This document shows, in pieces, positions 35,821-42,965 of a stretch of 64,000 bases of DNA (position 1 is its first letter; the number at the start of each line of letters is the position of its first letter). Origin of the DNA: Iphinoe sp. HA4291-MV1 (GTDB taxonomy: Bacteria > Cyanobacteriota > Cyanobacteriia > Cyanobacteriales > Nostocaceae). The notes under the pieces are model-generated. The model saw only the letters and a program-made list of their open reading frames with translations. It ran no database searches and was not told where the DNA came from. Location of the stretch: assembly GCA_019359415.1 (NCBI GenBank), contig JAHHHH010000007.1, positions 83,728 through 147,727 of the forward strand. The letters are read 5' to 3'. A program made the translations under genes and the position numbers.

Positions 35821-36057
35821 ATGAGCGTCTTAATACCAGATGACATTCTCCGGGCAACAAAAATGACTGAGGATGAATTAAAGTTGGAGATCGCTATCAT
35901 GCTCTACAAGCAAGAAAAAATTAGTAGTGGCAAAGCTCGTGCTTGGACTGGACTGACAGTGATTAAATTTCAACATGAACTTGCCAAGCGCGGATTCTGC
36001 ATCAACTATGATGTGCAGGATTTCCAGTCGGATGTCAGAACGCTACAATCGAACTGA
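35821..36057 (+). CDS. UPF0175 family protein (antitoxin-like)
   Basis: A 78-residue protein starting MSVLIPDDILRATKMTEDEL, then LKLEIAIMLYKQEKISSGKA and RAWTGLTVIKFQHELAKRG, the pattern of UPF0175, a small winged-helix-like family often found before DUF3368 PIN-type toxins. The expected toxin gene is not downstream: the next 140 bases are non-coding and then comes a dispersed repeat. The frame is open upstream to 35770, but ATG 35821 fits the family start. Regulatory or orphan-antitoxin roles are both possible. Confidence 0.78.
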   Translation: MSVLIPDDILRATKMTEDELKLEIAIMLYKQEKISSGKARAWTGLTVIKFQHELAKRGFCINYDVQDFQSDVRTLQSN

Positions 36058-36199
36058 GTTTTTATACAGTCTGACAATCTGTTATGCCGTGATCGCTCTG
36101 CACATAAATAAAACGTAAAGTTATCATTGGCAACGCCTTTTAAGAGCGATCGCAAAGATTTGTCAGCGAGCATCCAAAATGTGTAAATTTATTTTATTT

Positions 36200-36380
36200 T
36201 GTAGTGCCAAGAGTTGCGCGTTGCGGTGAATCCAGCGCGAATGACGGGTTTCCCGCCGTAGGCGACGGGCGTTCCCGAAGGGAGCCACTCCGCCCTTAAA
36301 GGTTCCCTCCGTTGTTGCAAGAGCGTCTGGGCAAGGAGAAGGACGTGGCGTCGGGTTAAGCGCGTTGTAGCGACTTCGGG
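36200..36380. repeat. GC-rich dispersed repeat, copy B (inverted relative to 29047-29231)
   Basis: Its reverse complement shares both ends with 29047-29231 and differs in a middle part of about 60 bases. It lies in the 488-base gap between the UPF0175 gene and the first binding lipoprotein gene. The remainder of that gap, 36460-36545, contains ATGACTAA-type short repeats. Confidence 0.75.
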
Positions 36381-36545
36381 ACATCTTGCCCGCTTTGGTT
36401 ATAAAGTAGGGAGCAATCCTCGTCTCCCACTACCGTTTTTTTGCATGCATTGGGATGCTCCCGATTTGTCATCCGTCATGTGTCCCTTGTCCTTTGTTTA
36501 GCAGCAGTCCTTTATCCTTGCTAACAAATGACTAATGACTAATAA

Positions 36546-38360
36546 CTATTCTGCGACTTTAATTTCATACTTATTCCACAACGCTCCCCTTTGAGAACCA
36601 ACAGCAGAGAATTTCACATTTTGTAGGCGATCGCGTACTGCTGCTAATGATAAAGGATTCACCAAGTAAATGAAAGGTAAGTATTCTTGTGAAATACGTT
36701 GCGTTTCGGCGTAAATCTCTTTACGCTTGTTTTGGTCAAACTCCTGCGCTGCTTTAATATAAAGACGACCAATTTCCGCTTCCCATTCTGGAACTTCCCT
36801 TCCAGTGAGGGGTTGTTTTCCTGGTAGTGGTTTTTGGTTGAAGACATGCAATCCACCATCAGGTAACCAGACATTTGCTCCATCATGTGGTTCTGGTCCT
36901 CCAACAAAGCCTCCTATGTAACATTCCCAATCATAGGTATTGGTAAGCTTGTCTGTGAGAGTATTAAAAGTCATTGGGTTAAAATCTACTTGAATACCAA
37001 TTTTACTTAGGTCTTGCTTTATTTGTGACCCCATTGTCACACGGGTTTTATTTTCAACATTAGTTAATAGGGTGAAGCGTACGCGATTACCGTCAGCATC
37101 TAATAATTCGTTTCTGGCATTATATTTAAAACCTGCATTTAAGAGTAATTGTTTCGCTTTTTCTGGATTATAGTCATAAACCTTGACATCTTTCCTTAGA
37201 GGAGTATAAAAGGGACTTTGGGGCTCAATTGGTGAATCTTGGAGCGTACCAATTCCCCGAAAGACGTTTGTTAAGATTGCTTTTCGATTGATAGCATGAG
37301 CAATTGCTTGTCGAAATGCCAATGTATTAAACCAACGAGATTTTATAGGGTTAATGAGAGGCTGACCGTTTTGTCGCCGGCCTTTGTTTAAATTAAAGGA
37401 AATAAAAGTTGTTGTAAATTCTGGACCACCATTGTAGATGGTAAATTTTCCTCGTTTTTCTTCTCGCTTCAATAAGGAGAAATTTTCAGGACTCACAAGA
37501 ACTGTATCTAATCCACCAGAGCGAAATTGTAGAATCATCGTATCGGTAGATTCAATAATTTGCCAAACAATTCGCTCAGTATAAGGCAATTGATGACCTT
37601 GCTTATCTTTGCGCCAGTAATAAGGATTGCGCCAAAATACCACACGCTGACTAGGAGTATAACTTTCTATTTTATAAGGACCATTAACAATAATTTTGGA
37701 CGGGTCAGTACCTGTTCCCCAAGTCGAGAGAAATTGAGGATTACCATTTGCATCATGAGATTTGAGAGATGCTTCTAAAGCATGTTTTGGTAAGATACCA
37801 ACTGAATTTGTTGATGGTCCGCCCGTTGTGTAGAGAAAAGGTGAAAACGGTTCGGTAAAACTAAATTCAACTCGACGGTTATCTATTTTTCTAATTTGAG
37901 GAAAAGCTCCAGTAGAACCTATTTTGAGTGCATCTTTCCAATCAGTAGGAATTTTTGAGTTAAAAATAATATCTTGATAAGTGAAGATAACATCATCAGC
38001 CGTTAGCGGTTCTCCATCAGACCATTTTAAACCCTCTCGCAAGGTAAAAGTAATCAGCTTTTTATCATCAGAAATTTGCCATGATTCAGCTAAAGCTGGC
38101 TCAATTTTGCCCGTCATACCGTTAAGGGTTGTTAGTCCCTCAGCAGTGAACAAAAAAACATGAGGATACTCTTGATTGAAGGCGTAGTTAAAGGTTTTCG
38201 GGTCACCTATGGTACCTGTAACCCATTGGGAGACTTGCGCCGCCTGAATTTTAAAGTTTGCTGGGTTGCAACTGGTGAAAATTAGTTGACAACTTAGCCA
38301 TAGAGCTAATATTAGGACAATCGAAAGCCAGCGGCGGCGAAATGGGAAGAAGGTAGACAT
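36546..38360 (-). CDS. Peptide/nickel-type ABC substrate-binding lipoprotein, paralogue 1
   Basis: A family 5 solute-binding protein of 604 residues. A signal peptide with lipobox LIFTSC (Cys about 31) precedes QAAQVSQWVTGTIGDPKTFN, LREGLKWSDGEPLTADDVIF, VNGPYKIESYTPSQRVVFWR, AFRQAIAHAINRKAI and LPFIYLVNPLSLAAVRDRL, typical of DppA/OppA-like proteins. It is a close paralogue of the protein at 42966-44753, and the two genes, on the same strand, flank a cluster of defence and toxin-antitoxin genes. No permease or ATPase genes are adjacent. The frame extends to 38399; ATG 38360 gives a proper signal peptide. Confidence 0.9.
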   Translation of the reverse strand: MSTFFPFRRRWLSIVLILALWLSCQLIFTSCNPANFKIQAAQVSQWVTGTIGDPKTFNYAFNQEYPHVFLFTAEGLTTLNGMTGKIEPALAESWQISDDKKLITFTLREGLKWSDGEPLTADDVIFTYQDIIFNSKIPTDWKDALKIGSTGAFPQIRKIDNRRVEFSFTEPFSPFLYTTGGPSTNSVGILPKHALEASLKSHDANGNPQFLSTWGTGTDPSKIIVNGPYKIESYTPSQRVVFWRNPYYWRKDKQGHQLPYTERIVWQIIESTDTMILQFRSGGLDTVLVSPENFSLLKREEKRGKFTIYNGGPEFTTTFISFNLNKGRRQNGQPLINPIKSRWFNTLAFRQAIAHAINRKAILTNVFRGIGTLQDSPIEPQSPFYTPLRKDVKVYDYNPEKAKQLLLNAGFKYNARNELLDADGNRVRFTLLTNVENKTRVTMGSQIKQDLSKIGIQVDFNPMTFNTLTDKLTNTYDWECYIGGFVGGPEPHDGANVWLPDGGLHVFNQKPLPGKQPLTGREVPEWEAEIGRLYIKAAQEFDQNKRKEIYAETQRISQEYLPFIYLVNPLSLAAVRDRLQNVKFSAVGSQRGALWNKYEIKVAE

Positions 38361-38482
38361 TCTGGAACAGATATTCTGAATTTTTTCGTAATCATACACT
38401 TTAACAGATTAACAAGGTTTATTTCTTTGCAAAAGGCAGAAAAGAAAATGTTGGAATTTTTAGAGGAAGTGGGGTATGGATC

Positions 38483-38689
38483 ATGATTGACCATGCTCGC
38501 TTGTTTAAAGAACTCCTGTCCACTTTTTTCGTAGAGTTTATCAAGCTATTTCTACCGTATGTCTTGACTTATCTGAAAACAGATTCGGTGACGTTTTTGG
38601 ATAAGGAAGTGTTTACAGATGTCACCGCAGGAGAACGTTATGAAGCGGATTTATTTGTGCAGGCGCAGGCTCCACCACATACCAAATGA
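38483..38689 (+). pseudogene. Rpn/PDDEXK transposase-like protein, truncated N-terminus
   Basis: The 68-residue frame reads MIDHARLFKELLSTFFVEFI, KLFLPYVLTYLKTDSVTFLD, KEVFTDVTAGERYEADLFVQ, which is the beginning of the cyanobacterial Rpn-type nuclease family normally about 300 residues long. After VQAQ the sequence runs into the 3' side of a truncated vapC on the opposite strand and stops. The catalytic core is gone, so it is a broken gene. The junction appears to be a deletion endpoint shared with the vapC remnant. Confidence 0.75.
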
Positions 38690-38720
38690 TAGTATGTGTA
38701 TCTGCGACAACGGCGGTCAT
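38622..38720 (-). pseudogene. VapC-type PIN toxin, 5' remnant
   Basis: ATG 38720 overlaps the stop of the antitoxin gene (ATGA) and begins MTAVVADTHTIIWYVVEP, the usual first 18 residues of a PIN-domain toxin with the first catalytic Asp. The frame then changes into unrelated sequence (APAQINPLHNVLLR) and stops at 38622, where it overlaps the truncated Rpn gene in antisense. The remaining three acidic residues of the active site are missing, so no toxin is made. Confidence 0.75.
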
Positions 38721-38944
38721 GCGAAATCCTCTCTAGGAAAATTTCCCCACATCTCACGTCGCGCTTGTGCAATATCTTCTTCGGTGATACGAACGCTTAA
38801 ATCCGCACAAAGCCCTTTAATATTGCGACGATTCCCTTTGGAAGGGCTTTTAGTTTTAAGAAATTCAACGAAGTCTAGGACTTCCTGTTGTTTTTCTGGG
38901 GGTAAATCTCGTAAATTATTGAGAATTGTTTGTTCGATGGTCAT
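38717..38944 (-). CDS. DUF2281 (VapB-type) antitoxin
   Basis: A 75-residue antitoxin starting MTIEQTILNNLRDLPPEKQQ, then EVLDFVEFLKTK, the DUF2281 pattern, and a tail ITEEDIAQARREMWGNFPRE that would bind a PIN toxin. Its stop codon overlaps the start of the truncated vapC in an ATGA arrangement, the normal coupling of vapBC pairs. The toxin is destroyed, so the antitoxin is now an orphan. The frame is open far upstream through a dispersed repeat, but ATG 38944 is the family start. Confidence 0.82.
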   Translation of the reverse strand: MTIEQTILNNLRDLPPEKQQEVLDFVEFLKTKSPSKGNRRNIKGLCADLSVRITEEDIAQARREMWGNFPREDFA

Positions 38945-39008
38945 AAATTTTCCGATAAGCACAATTTCATCTAATAGTACCAACGCGATTGTGCAGAGCG
39001 CACTGATA

Positions 39009-39145
39009 AAGCGCGATCGCATTTCACAAAAAGCAGAGTTATGATCAGCGCTCTCTATTGCCAACGCGATCGCCTATGGCGGGCACTTCGTGCCAATGCC
39101 CTTTGGGCACGCTACGCGAACGCATTTCAGAAAAACTAGAGTGTT
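39009..39145. repeat. Dispersed repeat copies near the decapitated vapBC
   Basis: Two partial copies of a unit seen between all toxin-antitoxin modules here: ATTTCACAAAAAGCAGAGTT followed by ATGATCAGCG (from 39015), and ATTTCAGAAAAACTAGAG (from 39123). A palindromic GGCACTTCGTGCC (39081-39093) and HIP1 copies lie between them. The second copy runs into the 3' end of the HNH gene. Confidence 0.65.
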
Positions 39146-39705
39146 GTTTTTTTTATCGTACGGGCTATTAGAGGAGCCTTTTTTTCTAATCCTTGTAGCG
39201 TTAAATCTCCATCCAAATAAAGTTGATACCATTGTTGACGCTGGCGCAACACTCGCTCATCATCACGTAACCGCAACCGTTCCAACGTAAATTCTGCTTT
39301 TTGACGTTGTTGCGCAGGAACTTTATCTGTCAATACTAACTGTAGAGAAGGAAGTAGAATTTCAAACCAATCTTCTCCCAAATCAAAAGGGTCAAGTACT
39401 TGGTCATCAAGAGTCCCTTTACTACTATTAATCCAAGCAGAAGCAAAGCGCAAATTACTCCACTCATAAGCCAAATGACGATAATTTTCACGACTGAGAT
39501 AATGCTCTACTGTACCAACTGGTTCGTACATGACTGAGTAAGCACAAAGATTATTAAATCCATCAGCTAAATAACTTTTGAAAGACGACCAATAATCTGG
39601 AGTTCTTTTTTTTGGATCTGGATTTTTTGCCAACCAAGCATTTCCTGGTTATCGCACTTTTTCATTAAATAAAAGTGGTTCTGGTGGAGGATGAAATGGT
39701 ATCAT
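39136..39705 (-). pseudogene. HNH-type nuclease (PtuB-like), interrupted by an early in-frame stop
   Basis: ATG 39705 opens MIPFHPPPEPLLFNEKVR, then TAA at 39649-39651, and the same frame continues PGNAWLAKNPDPKKRTPDYW to the end at 39136. From memory related proteins read through this spot with Arg or Gln, so a single base change would restore about 189 residues. The HNH part shows NNLCAYSVMYEPVGTVEHYL (His), LAYEWSNLRFASAWINSSKG (Asn) and VLDPFDLGEDWFEIL. It begins four bases after the stop of the ATPase gene, so the pair is one operon resembling the Septu (PtuAB) defence system. Reinitiation at TTG 39633 could give a shortened protein that keeps the HNH region. Confidence 0.72.
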
Positions 39706-39709
39706 CTAC

Positions 39710-40954
39710 TTAAACCTCTGATAGTCCAGAACTTCTTCTTTCTGCTGTCACTATCCAACGTGGCCAAAATGGGTCATGTCCGGGTAAAACTCTTTGCAAT
39801 TCTTGATGGATTTGTGTCTGGCTTCTCAAGTTTTCTGGAAAAGCATCCATATCATCATCACGCATCCATGCTTCTGCTGCTTCAATGGCAATTTCTGCTT
39901 CCTTGGAACGAGCTTGTTTCAGTCCAAAAATTTCTGATGTTAACCATCCAACTGTATCTCCCTGTTTAGACCAAGGTATCTCATCAAGCCTCACTTCTTG
40001 ACCTGCTAATTGAAATAAAAATAATCTATCTTCTGACTCATCAAAACCTGGTTCTAAGGATGCAAGAACAAGTGGAGAGTGAGTCGTTACTAAGGCTTGT
40101 ATTTTCATTTCAACCTGTAATTCTGTAACGACTTCTAAAATAGCTGGTAAAATCACTCGTTGCCACCGAGGATGTAGGTGTGATTCAATTTCATCAATTA
40201 ATAAAACTATCTGATGAATTGGCTTTTGTTTTCGCAGTTGGGAAGCTTTTGTATGTTCGTACCAAGTCCACACCAGTAAATAAGCAAGTCCCAAAATACG
40301 CTTCATTCCGGCTGAAGTGTAAATAACAGGAACATTACCGTAAGGTAGATTAACAGTAGGAATATCGCGTATATCTTCCACAGAAACTCGCGTTGGTTCC
40401 CCCACATTTATCCATTCATCCGGGTGAGGAGCAAGCTTTTCAATCACATTAGAAAAAAGTTGAAATGGATATTTATTGGGTTGATTTTGCCATGTCACCC
40501 AATCTTGAATTAGACCATTACAAAGAACTTTACCCTCTGATTTTAAGCCATTCCAAAGCGTATCTGGAGTAAAATTATAAGCATTATCGCGTTTGCGAGT
40601 TGGGTCATAAACAGAAAAACCACCATCAACCCGCACATAAATCGCAACCTCTTCTAATGATTGAGGCGTTTGTAAATTCTGCCATTGTTGTTCGGAAAAA
40701 TCAAATGAACTTTGATACTCTCTTGTATTTTCTAACGTGCTAACTATTCCTATAATTTTTGGATTTTCTTCTCTTACTCTTTGGGGATATGCTGGTTGTT
40801 CTGCCCAATTTGCTGTCAACACCCACCAAGCAACATCGAGTAAAAAACTTTTACCATTACCGTTATCGCCCGTGATTATATTGAGTCTATCTGCAAATTC
40901 AATATCAAAATGGGAAGCTGGACCAACTTTTTGCAGATGAAGTTCTTTTAACAT
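39710..40954 (-). CDS. AAA/ABC-type ATPase of a Septu-like defence pair (PtuA-like)
   Basis: A 414-residue AAA_15/21-type ATPase related to SMC/OLD ATPases. Walker A is ITGDNGNGKSFLLD near residue 30, the signature-like part is TSAGMKRILGLAYLLVW near 215, Walker B IVLLIDEIESHLHPRW near 250 and the H-loop LVTTHSPLVLAS near 288. The N-terminus MLKELHLQKVGPASHFDIEF is the usual beginning. It is followed at once by the HNH gene. In Septu, PtuA senses and PtuB cuts nucleic acid during phage infection; that role is inferred from gene pair and motifs. Other ATPase-HNH pairs, such as those attached to retrons, are an alternative, but no reverse transcriptase gene is nearby. Confidence 0.78.
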   Translation of the reverse strand: MLKELHLQKVGPASHFDIEFADRLNIITGDNGNGKSFLLDVAWWVLTANWAEQPAYPQRVREENPKIIGIVSTLENTREYQSSFDFSEQQWQNLQTPQSLEEVAIYVRVDGGFSVYDPTRKRDNAYNFTPDTLWNGLKSEGKVLCNGLIQDWVTWQNQPNKYPFQLFSNVIEKLAPHPDEWINVGEPTRVSVEDIRDIPTVNLPYGNVPVIYTSAGMKRILGLAYLLVWTWYEHTKASQLRKQKPIHQIVLLIDEIESHLHPRWQRVILPAILEVVTELQVEMKIQALVTTHSPLVLASLEPGFDESEDRLFLFQLAGQEVRLDEIPWSKQGDTVGWLTSEIFGLKQARSKEAEIAIEAAEAWMRDDDMDAFPENLRSQTQIHQELQRVLPGHDPFWPRWIVTAERRSSGLSEV

Positions 40955-41070
40955 TGGACTGTCTCAAACAAACCTACACTCATAGTTCTACATTGTACGG
41001 CAGGGGTTTTTCTCCCTTGCTAAGAGTATTCTCAACGCGATCGCCTGACTTGAAAATGAATAAGGGGCAA

Positions 41071-41185
41071 TGGGTTTGACAGACTGTATTTCTTTTGTGG
41101 TATGTGGGAGCAAGGTTTAACTGATGCAGTAACTGCCGATTTGCATTTTGTTCAAGCGGGTTTTCGGGCGTTGTTGGGGGAGTAA
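41071..41185 (+). pseudogene. Stray 3' tail of a vapC toxin gene
   Basis: This segment nearly repeats the end of the vapC at 42255-42668 (from about 42553): GGTTTGACAGACTGTATTTC, then TTTTGTGGTATGTGGGAGCA, where the intact gene has two extra bases, and on to the same stop. The two-base loss shifts the frame. No start or N-terminal part is present. It is followed by the same dispersed repeat as the intact gene, showing that a block was duplicated and mostly deleted. Confidence 0.85.
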
Positions 41186-41240
41186 TTTCGCATTTCACAA
41201 AAACTAGAGTTATGATGGCGCTCACTATATTTCATATATC

Positions 41241-41615
41241 ATGGTCGATAGGGAAAATATTCTAGAAGTGCCTTTACGCCCTCTTGTCTGGATGGGCGAC
41301 TCTCGTAAAAATATCCGTGAATTTCCCTCAGAAGTGCGTGCATCGGTAGGGTATGCGCTGCAATTAGTCCAAGTAGGGGAAACACCAACGGATGCCAAGC
41401 TTTTTAAAGGGGTAGGAAGCGGCGTGTACGAAATCGTCAAACGCTACGATACCGACACCTATAGGGCAGTTTACGCTGTTAAAATTGGGAAAAAGGTCTA
41501 TGTCCTACACGCTTTTCAAAAGAAATCAAAGCAAGGTATCAAAACTCCACAGACTGATATTAACTTGATTAAACAACGCTATAAGGACGCGCTAGCTAGA
41601 GAGGAACAACCATGA
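41241..41615 (+). CDS. HigB/RelE-superfamily toxin (Gp49-like)
   Basis: A 124-residue protein with RPLVWMGDSRKNIREFPSEV, then GYALQLVQVGETPTDAKLFK, YRAVYAVKIGKKVYVLHAFQ and KKSKQGIKTP, which is the pattern of phage-derived Gp49-like HigB toxins, ribosome-dependent mRNA interferases. The stop overlaps the antitoxin start in ATGA (41612-41615). Toxin-first order is typical of higBA. The start ATG follows the dispersed TA-region repeat by about 20 bases. Confidence 0.87.
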   Translation: MVDRENILEVPLRPLVWMGDSRKNIREFPSEVRASVGYALQLVQVGETPTDAKLFKGVGSGVYEIVKRYDTDTYRAVYAVKIGKKVYVLHAFQKKSKQGIKTPQTDINLIKQRYKDALAREEQP

Positions 41616-41938
41616 CACAAGAACCTGTTTTTGAAGAAAGCAGCGGAAACGTATTCGCTGACCTCGGTTTAGAGGATGCAGACGAACTTTTTACCCGTGG
41701 TAAGATAGGGATTGTGGTGCTCCGCCTCCTGAAAGAACGCAACCTAAAACAGCGCGAAATCAGTGATCTTCTCGGTATTCCACAGCTAGAAGTCTCTTAT
41801 TTGATGAAAGGAGAGTTTCAACGGTTCAGCGAGGGCAAACTACTTGTTTTCCTCAAGCGACTTGATACGGAAATCACCTTGCATCTTCGCCCCCGGAATG
41901 CGGGAAAACAAGCTGCTGAAACTGTGGTGTCGCTATAG
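41612..41938 (+). CDS. HigA-type XRE antitoxin
   Basis: A 108-residue antitoxin. An XRE helix-turn-helix lies at about 45-85: LRLLKERNLKQREISDLLGI, PQLEVSYLMKGEFQRFSEGK. The N-terminal 30 residues are acidic (EESSGNVFADLGLEDADELF), as in HigA partners of Gp49-like toxins. It overlaps the toxin gene by four bases and would repress the shared promoter. The tail RPRNAGKQAAETVVSL is basic and unstructured. Confidence 0.88.
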   Translation: MTQEPVFEESSGNVFADLGLEDADELFTRGKIGIVVLRLLKERNLKQREISDLLGIPQLEVSYLMKGEFQRFSEGKLLVFLKRLDTEITLHLRPRNAGKQAAETVVSL

Positions 41939-42009
41939 TGTGAACAGCTATCTGGCGTTAAATTTGGAAAGTGATTCCTATTGATCAAGGCGATCGCATT
42001 TGACAACAA

Positions 42010-42258
42010 GTGATGAACAAAAGAGTAACGGCTGTATTTGATGGCGATGTTTTACATCCGGATGCACCCTTGGATTTAAAACCGAACACGCGCTATGTGA
42101 TTATAATTCAAGAGTTTAGCGAACCACCTGTAGCAGGTGATGCTTGGGATGTGCTGGAGGCGATAACAGGAACAATAGAAGCACCGCCGGATTGGTCTAG
42201 TGAGCATGACCATTATTTATACGGTACACCCAAACGGGAGACAGAAGGCACGGAATGA
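42010..42258 (+). CDS. DUF104-type (AF2212-like) antitoxin
   Basis: An 82-residue protein with KRVTAVFDGDVLHPDAPLDL, then KPNTRYVIIIQEF, the short beta-barrel N-terminus of AF2212/DUF104 antitoxins, followed by a toxin-binding tail AWDVLEAITGTIEAPPDWSS. It overlaps the vapC start by four bases (ATGA 42255-42258). The start lies directly after a repeat containing HIP1 and TTTGACAACAAG, a fused 5' region shared with other modules here. Confidence 0.85.
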   Translation: MMNKRVTAVFDGDVLHPDAPLDLKPNTRYVIIIQEFSEPPVAGDAWDVLEAITGTIEAPPDWSSEHDHYLYGTPKRETEGTE

Positions 42259-42668
42259 GTGATGAACGCTTATTTCTCGATACTGTATTTATCCAAGCTT
42301 TACTGAATAAACGCGACCAATATCATGCTCAGGCTAAAGTGTTTGTCCCAAGAGTGCGAGCAGCGGCGGCTGTTTGGGTTACGGAAGCGGTGTTGATAGA
42401 AGTTGGTAATGCTTTGGGTGCTGTCAATCGTCCCGCAGCATTGCAATTTATCCAACAATGCTACCATACGGCTAATTTACAAGTGGTCACGGTGGATACG
42501 CCATTATTCACCCGTGCGTTACAGCTTTACAGTGAGCGTCCTGACAAAACTTGGGGTTTGACAGACTGTATTTCTTTTGTGGTGATGTGGGAGCAAGGTT
42601 TAACTGATGCAGTAACAGCTGATGTGCATTTTGTTCAAGCGGGTTTTCGGGCGTTGTTGCGGGAGTAA
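42255..42668 (+). CDS. vapC: VapC-type PIN-domain toxin
   Basis: A 137-residue PIN ribonuclease. The four acidic residues appear in RLFLDTVFIQALL (Asp), EAVLIEVGNAL (Glu), WGLTDCISFVVM (Asp) and AVTADVHFVQAGF (Asp). The neighbouring antitoxin overlaps at the start. VapC toxins cut tRNA or rRNA when the antitoxin is lost. The last about 115 bases of the gene are duplicated as a dead fragment at 41071-41185. Confidence 0.9.
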   Translation: MSDERLFLDTVFIQALLNKRDQYHAQAKVFVPRVRAAAAVWVTEAVLIEVGNALGAVNRPAALQFIQQCYHTANLQVVTVDTPLFTRALQLYSERPDKTWGLTDCISFVVMWEQGLTDAVTADVHFVQAGFRALLRE

Positions 42669-42960
42669 TTTCGCATTGCATAAAAAGTAGAATTATGATG
42701 AGCGATCGCGCTTTGTCAAGGCGATCGCCCAAGGGGCACAGGCATTGCCAATCGCATTTCACAAAAACTAGAGTTATGATGAGCGATCGCTCAAGGGGCA
42801 CAGGCATTGCCAATCGCATTTCACAAAAACTAGAGTTATGATGAGCGATTGCCCAAGGGGCACAGGTATTGCCAATCGCTATTGTCAACGCGATTGTGCC
42901 CAGCGCACCTCGGAAGGGCGATCGCGTTTGACAAGAAGTAGAGTTATCAATGTCTATAGC
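42669..42960. repeat. Array of degenerate direct repeats between vapBC and paralogue 2
   Basis: Three or four units of about 62 bases start TCGCATTTCACAAAAACTAG, go on AGTTATGATGAGCGATCGC, then CAAGGGGCACAGGCATTGCC. The first unit is longer and the last is only partly conserved. Related single copies sit at 39015, 39123, 41187 and 41998. The unit includes TATGAT, which could act as a -10 box, but no good -35 box is at the right distance in all copies. Confidence 0.82.
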
Positions 42961-42965
42961 TTAAG

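Noticed and set aside
42669-42960. CRISPR-like array of repeats
   Set aside because: The units are about 62 bases long with no unique spacers between constant repeats, and no cas genes are near.
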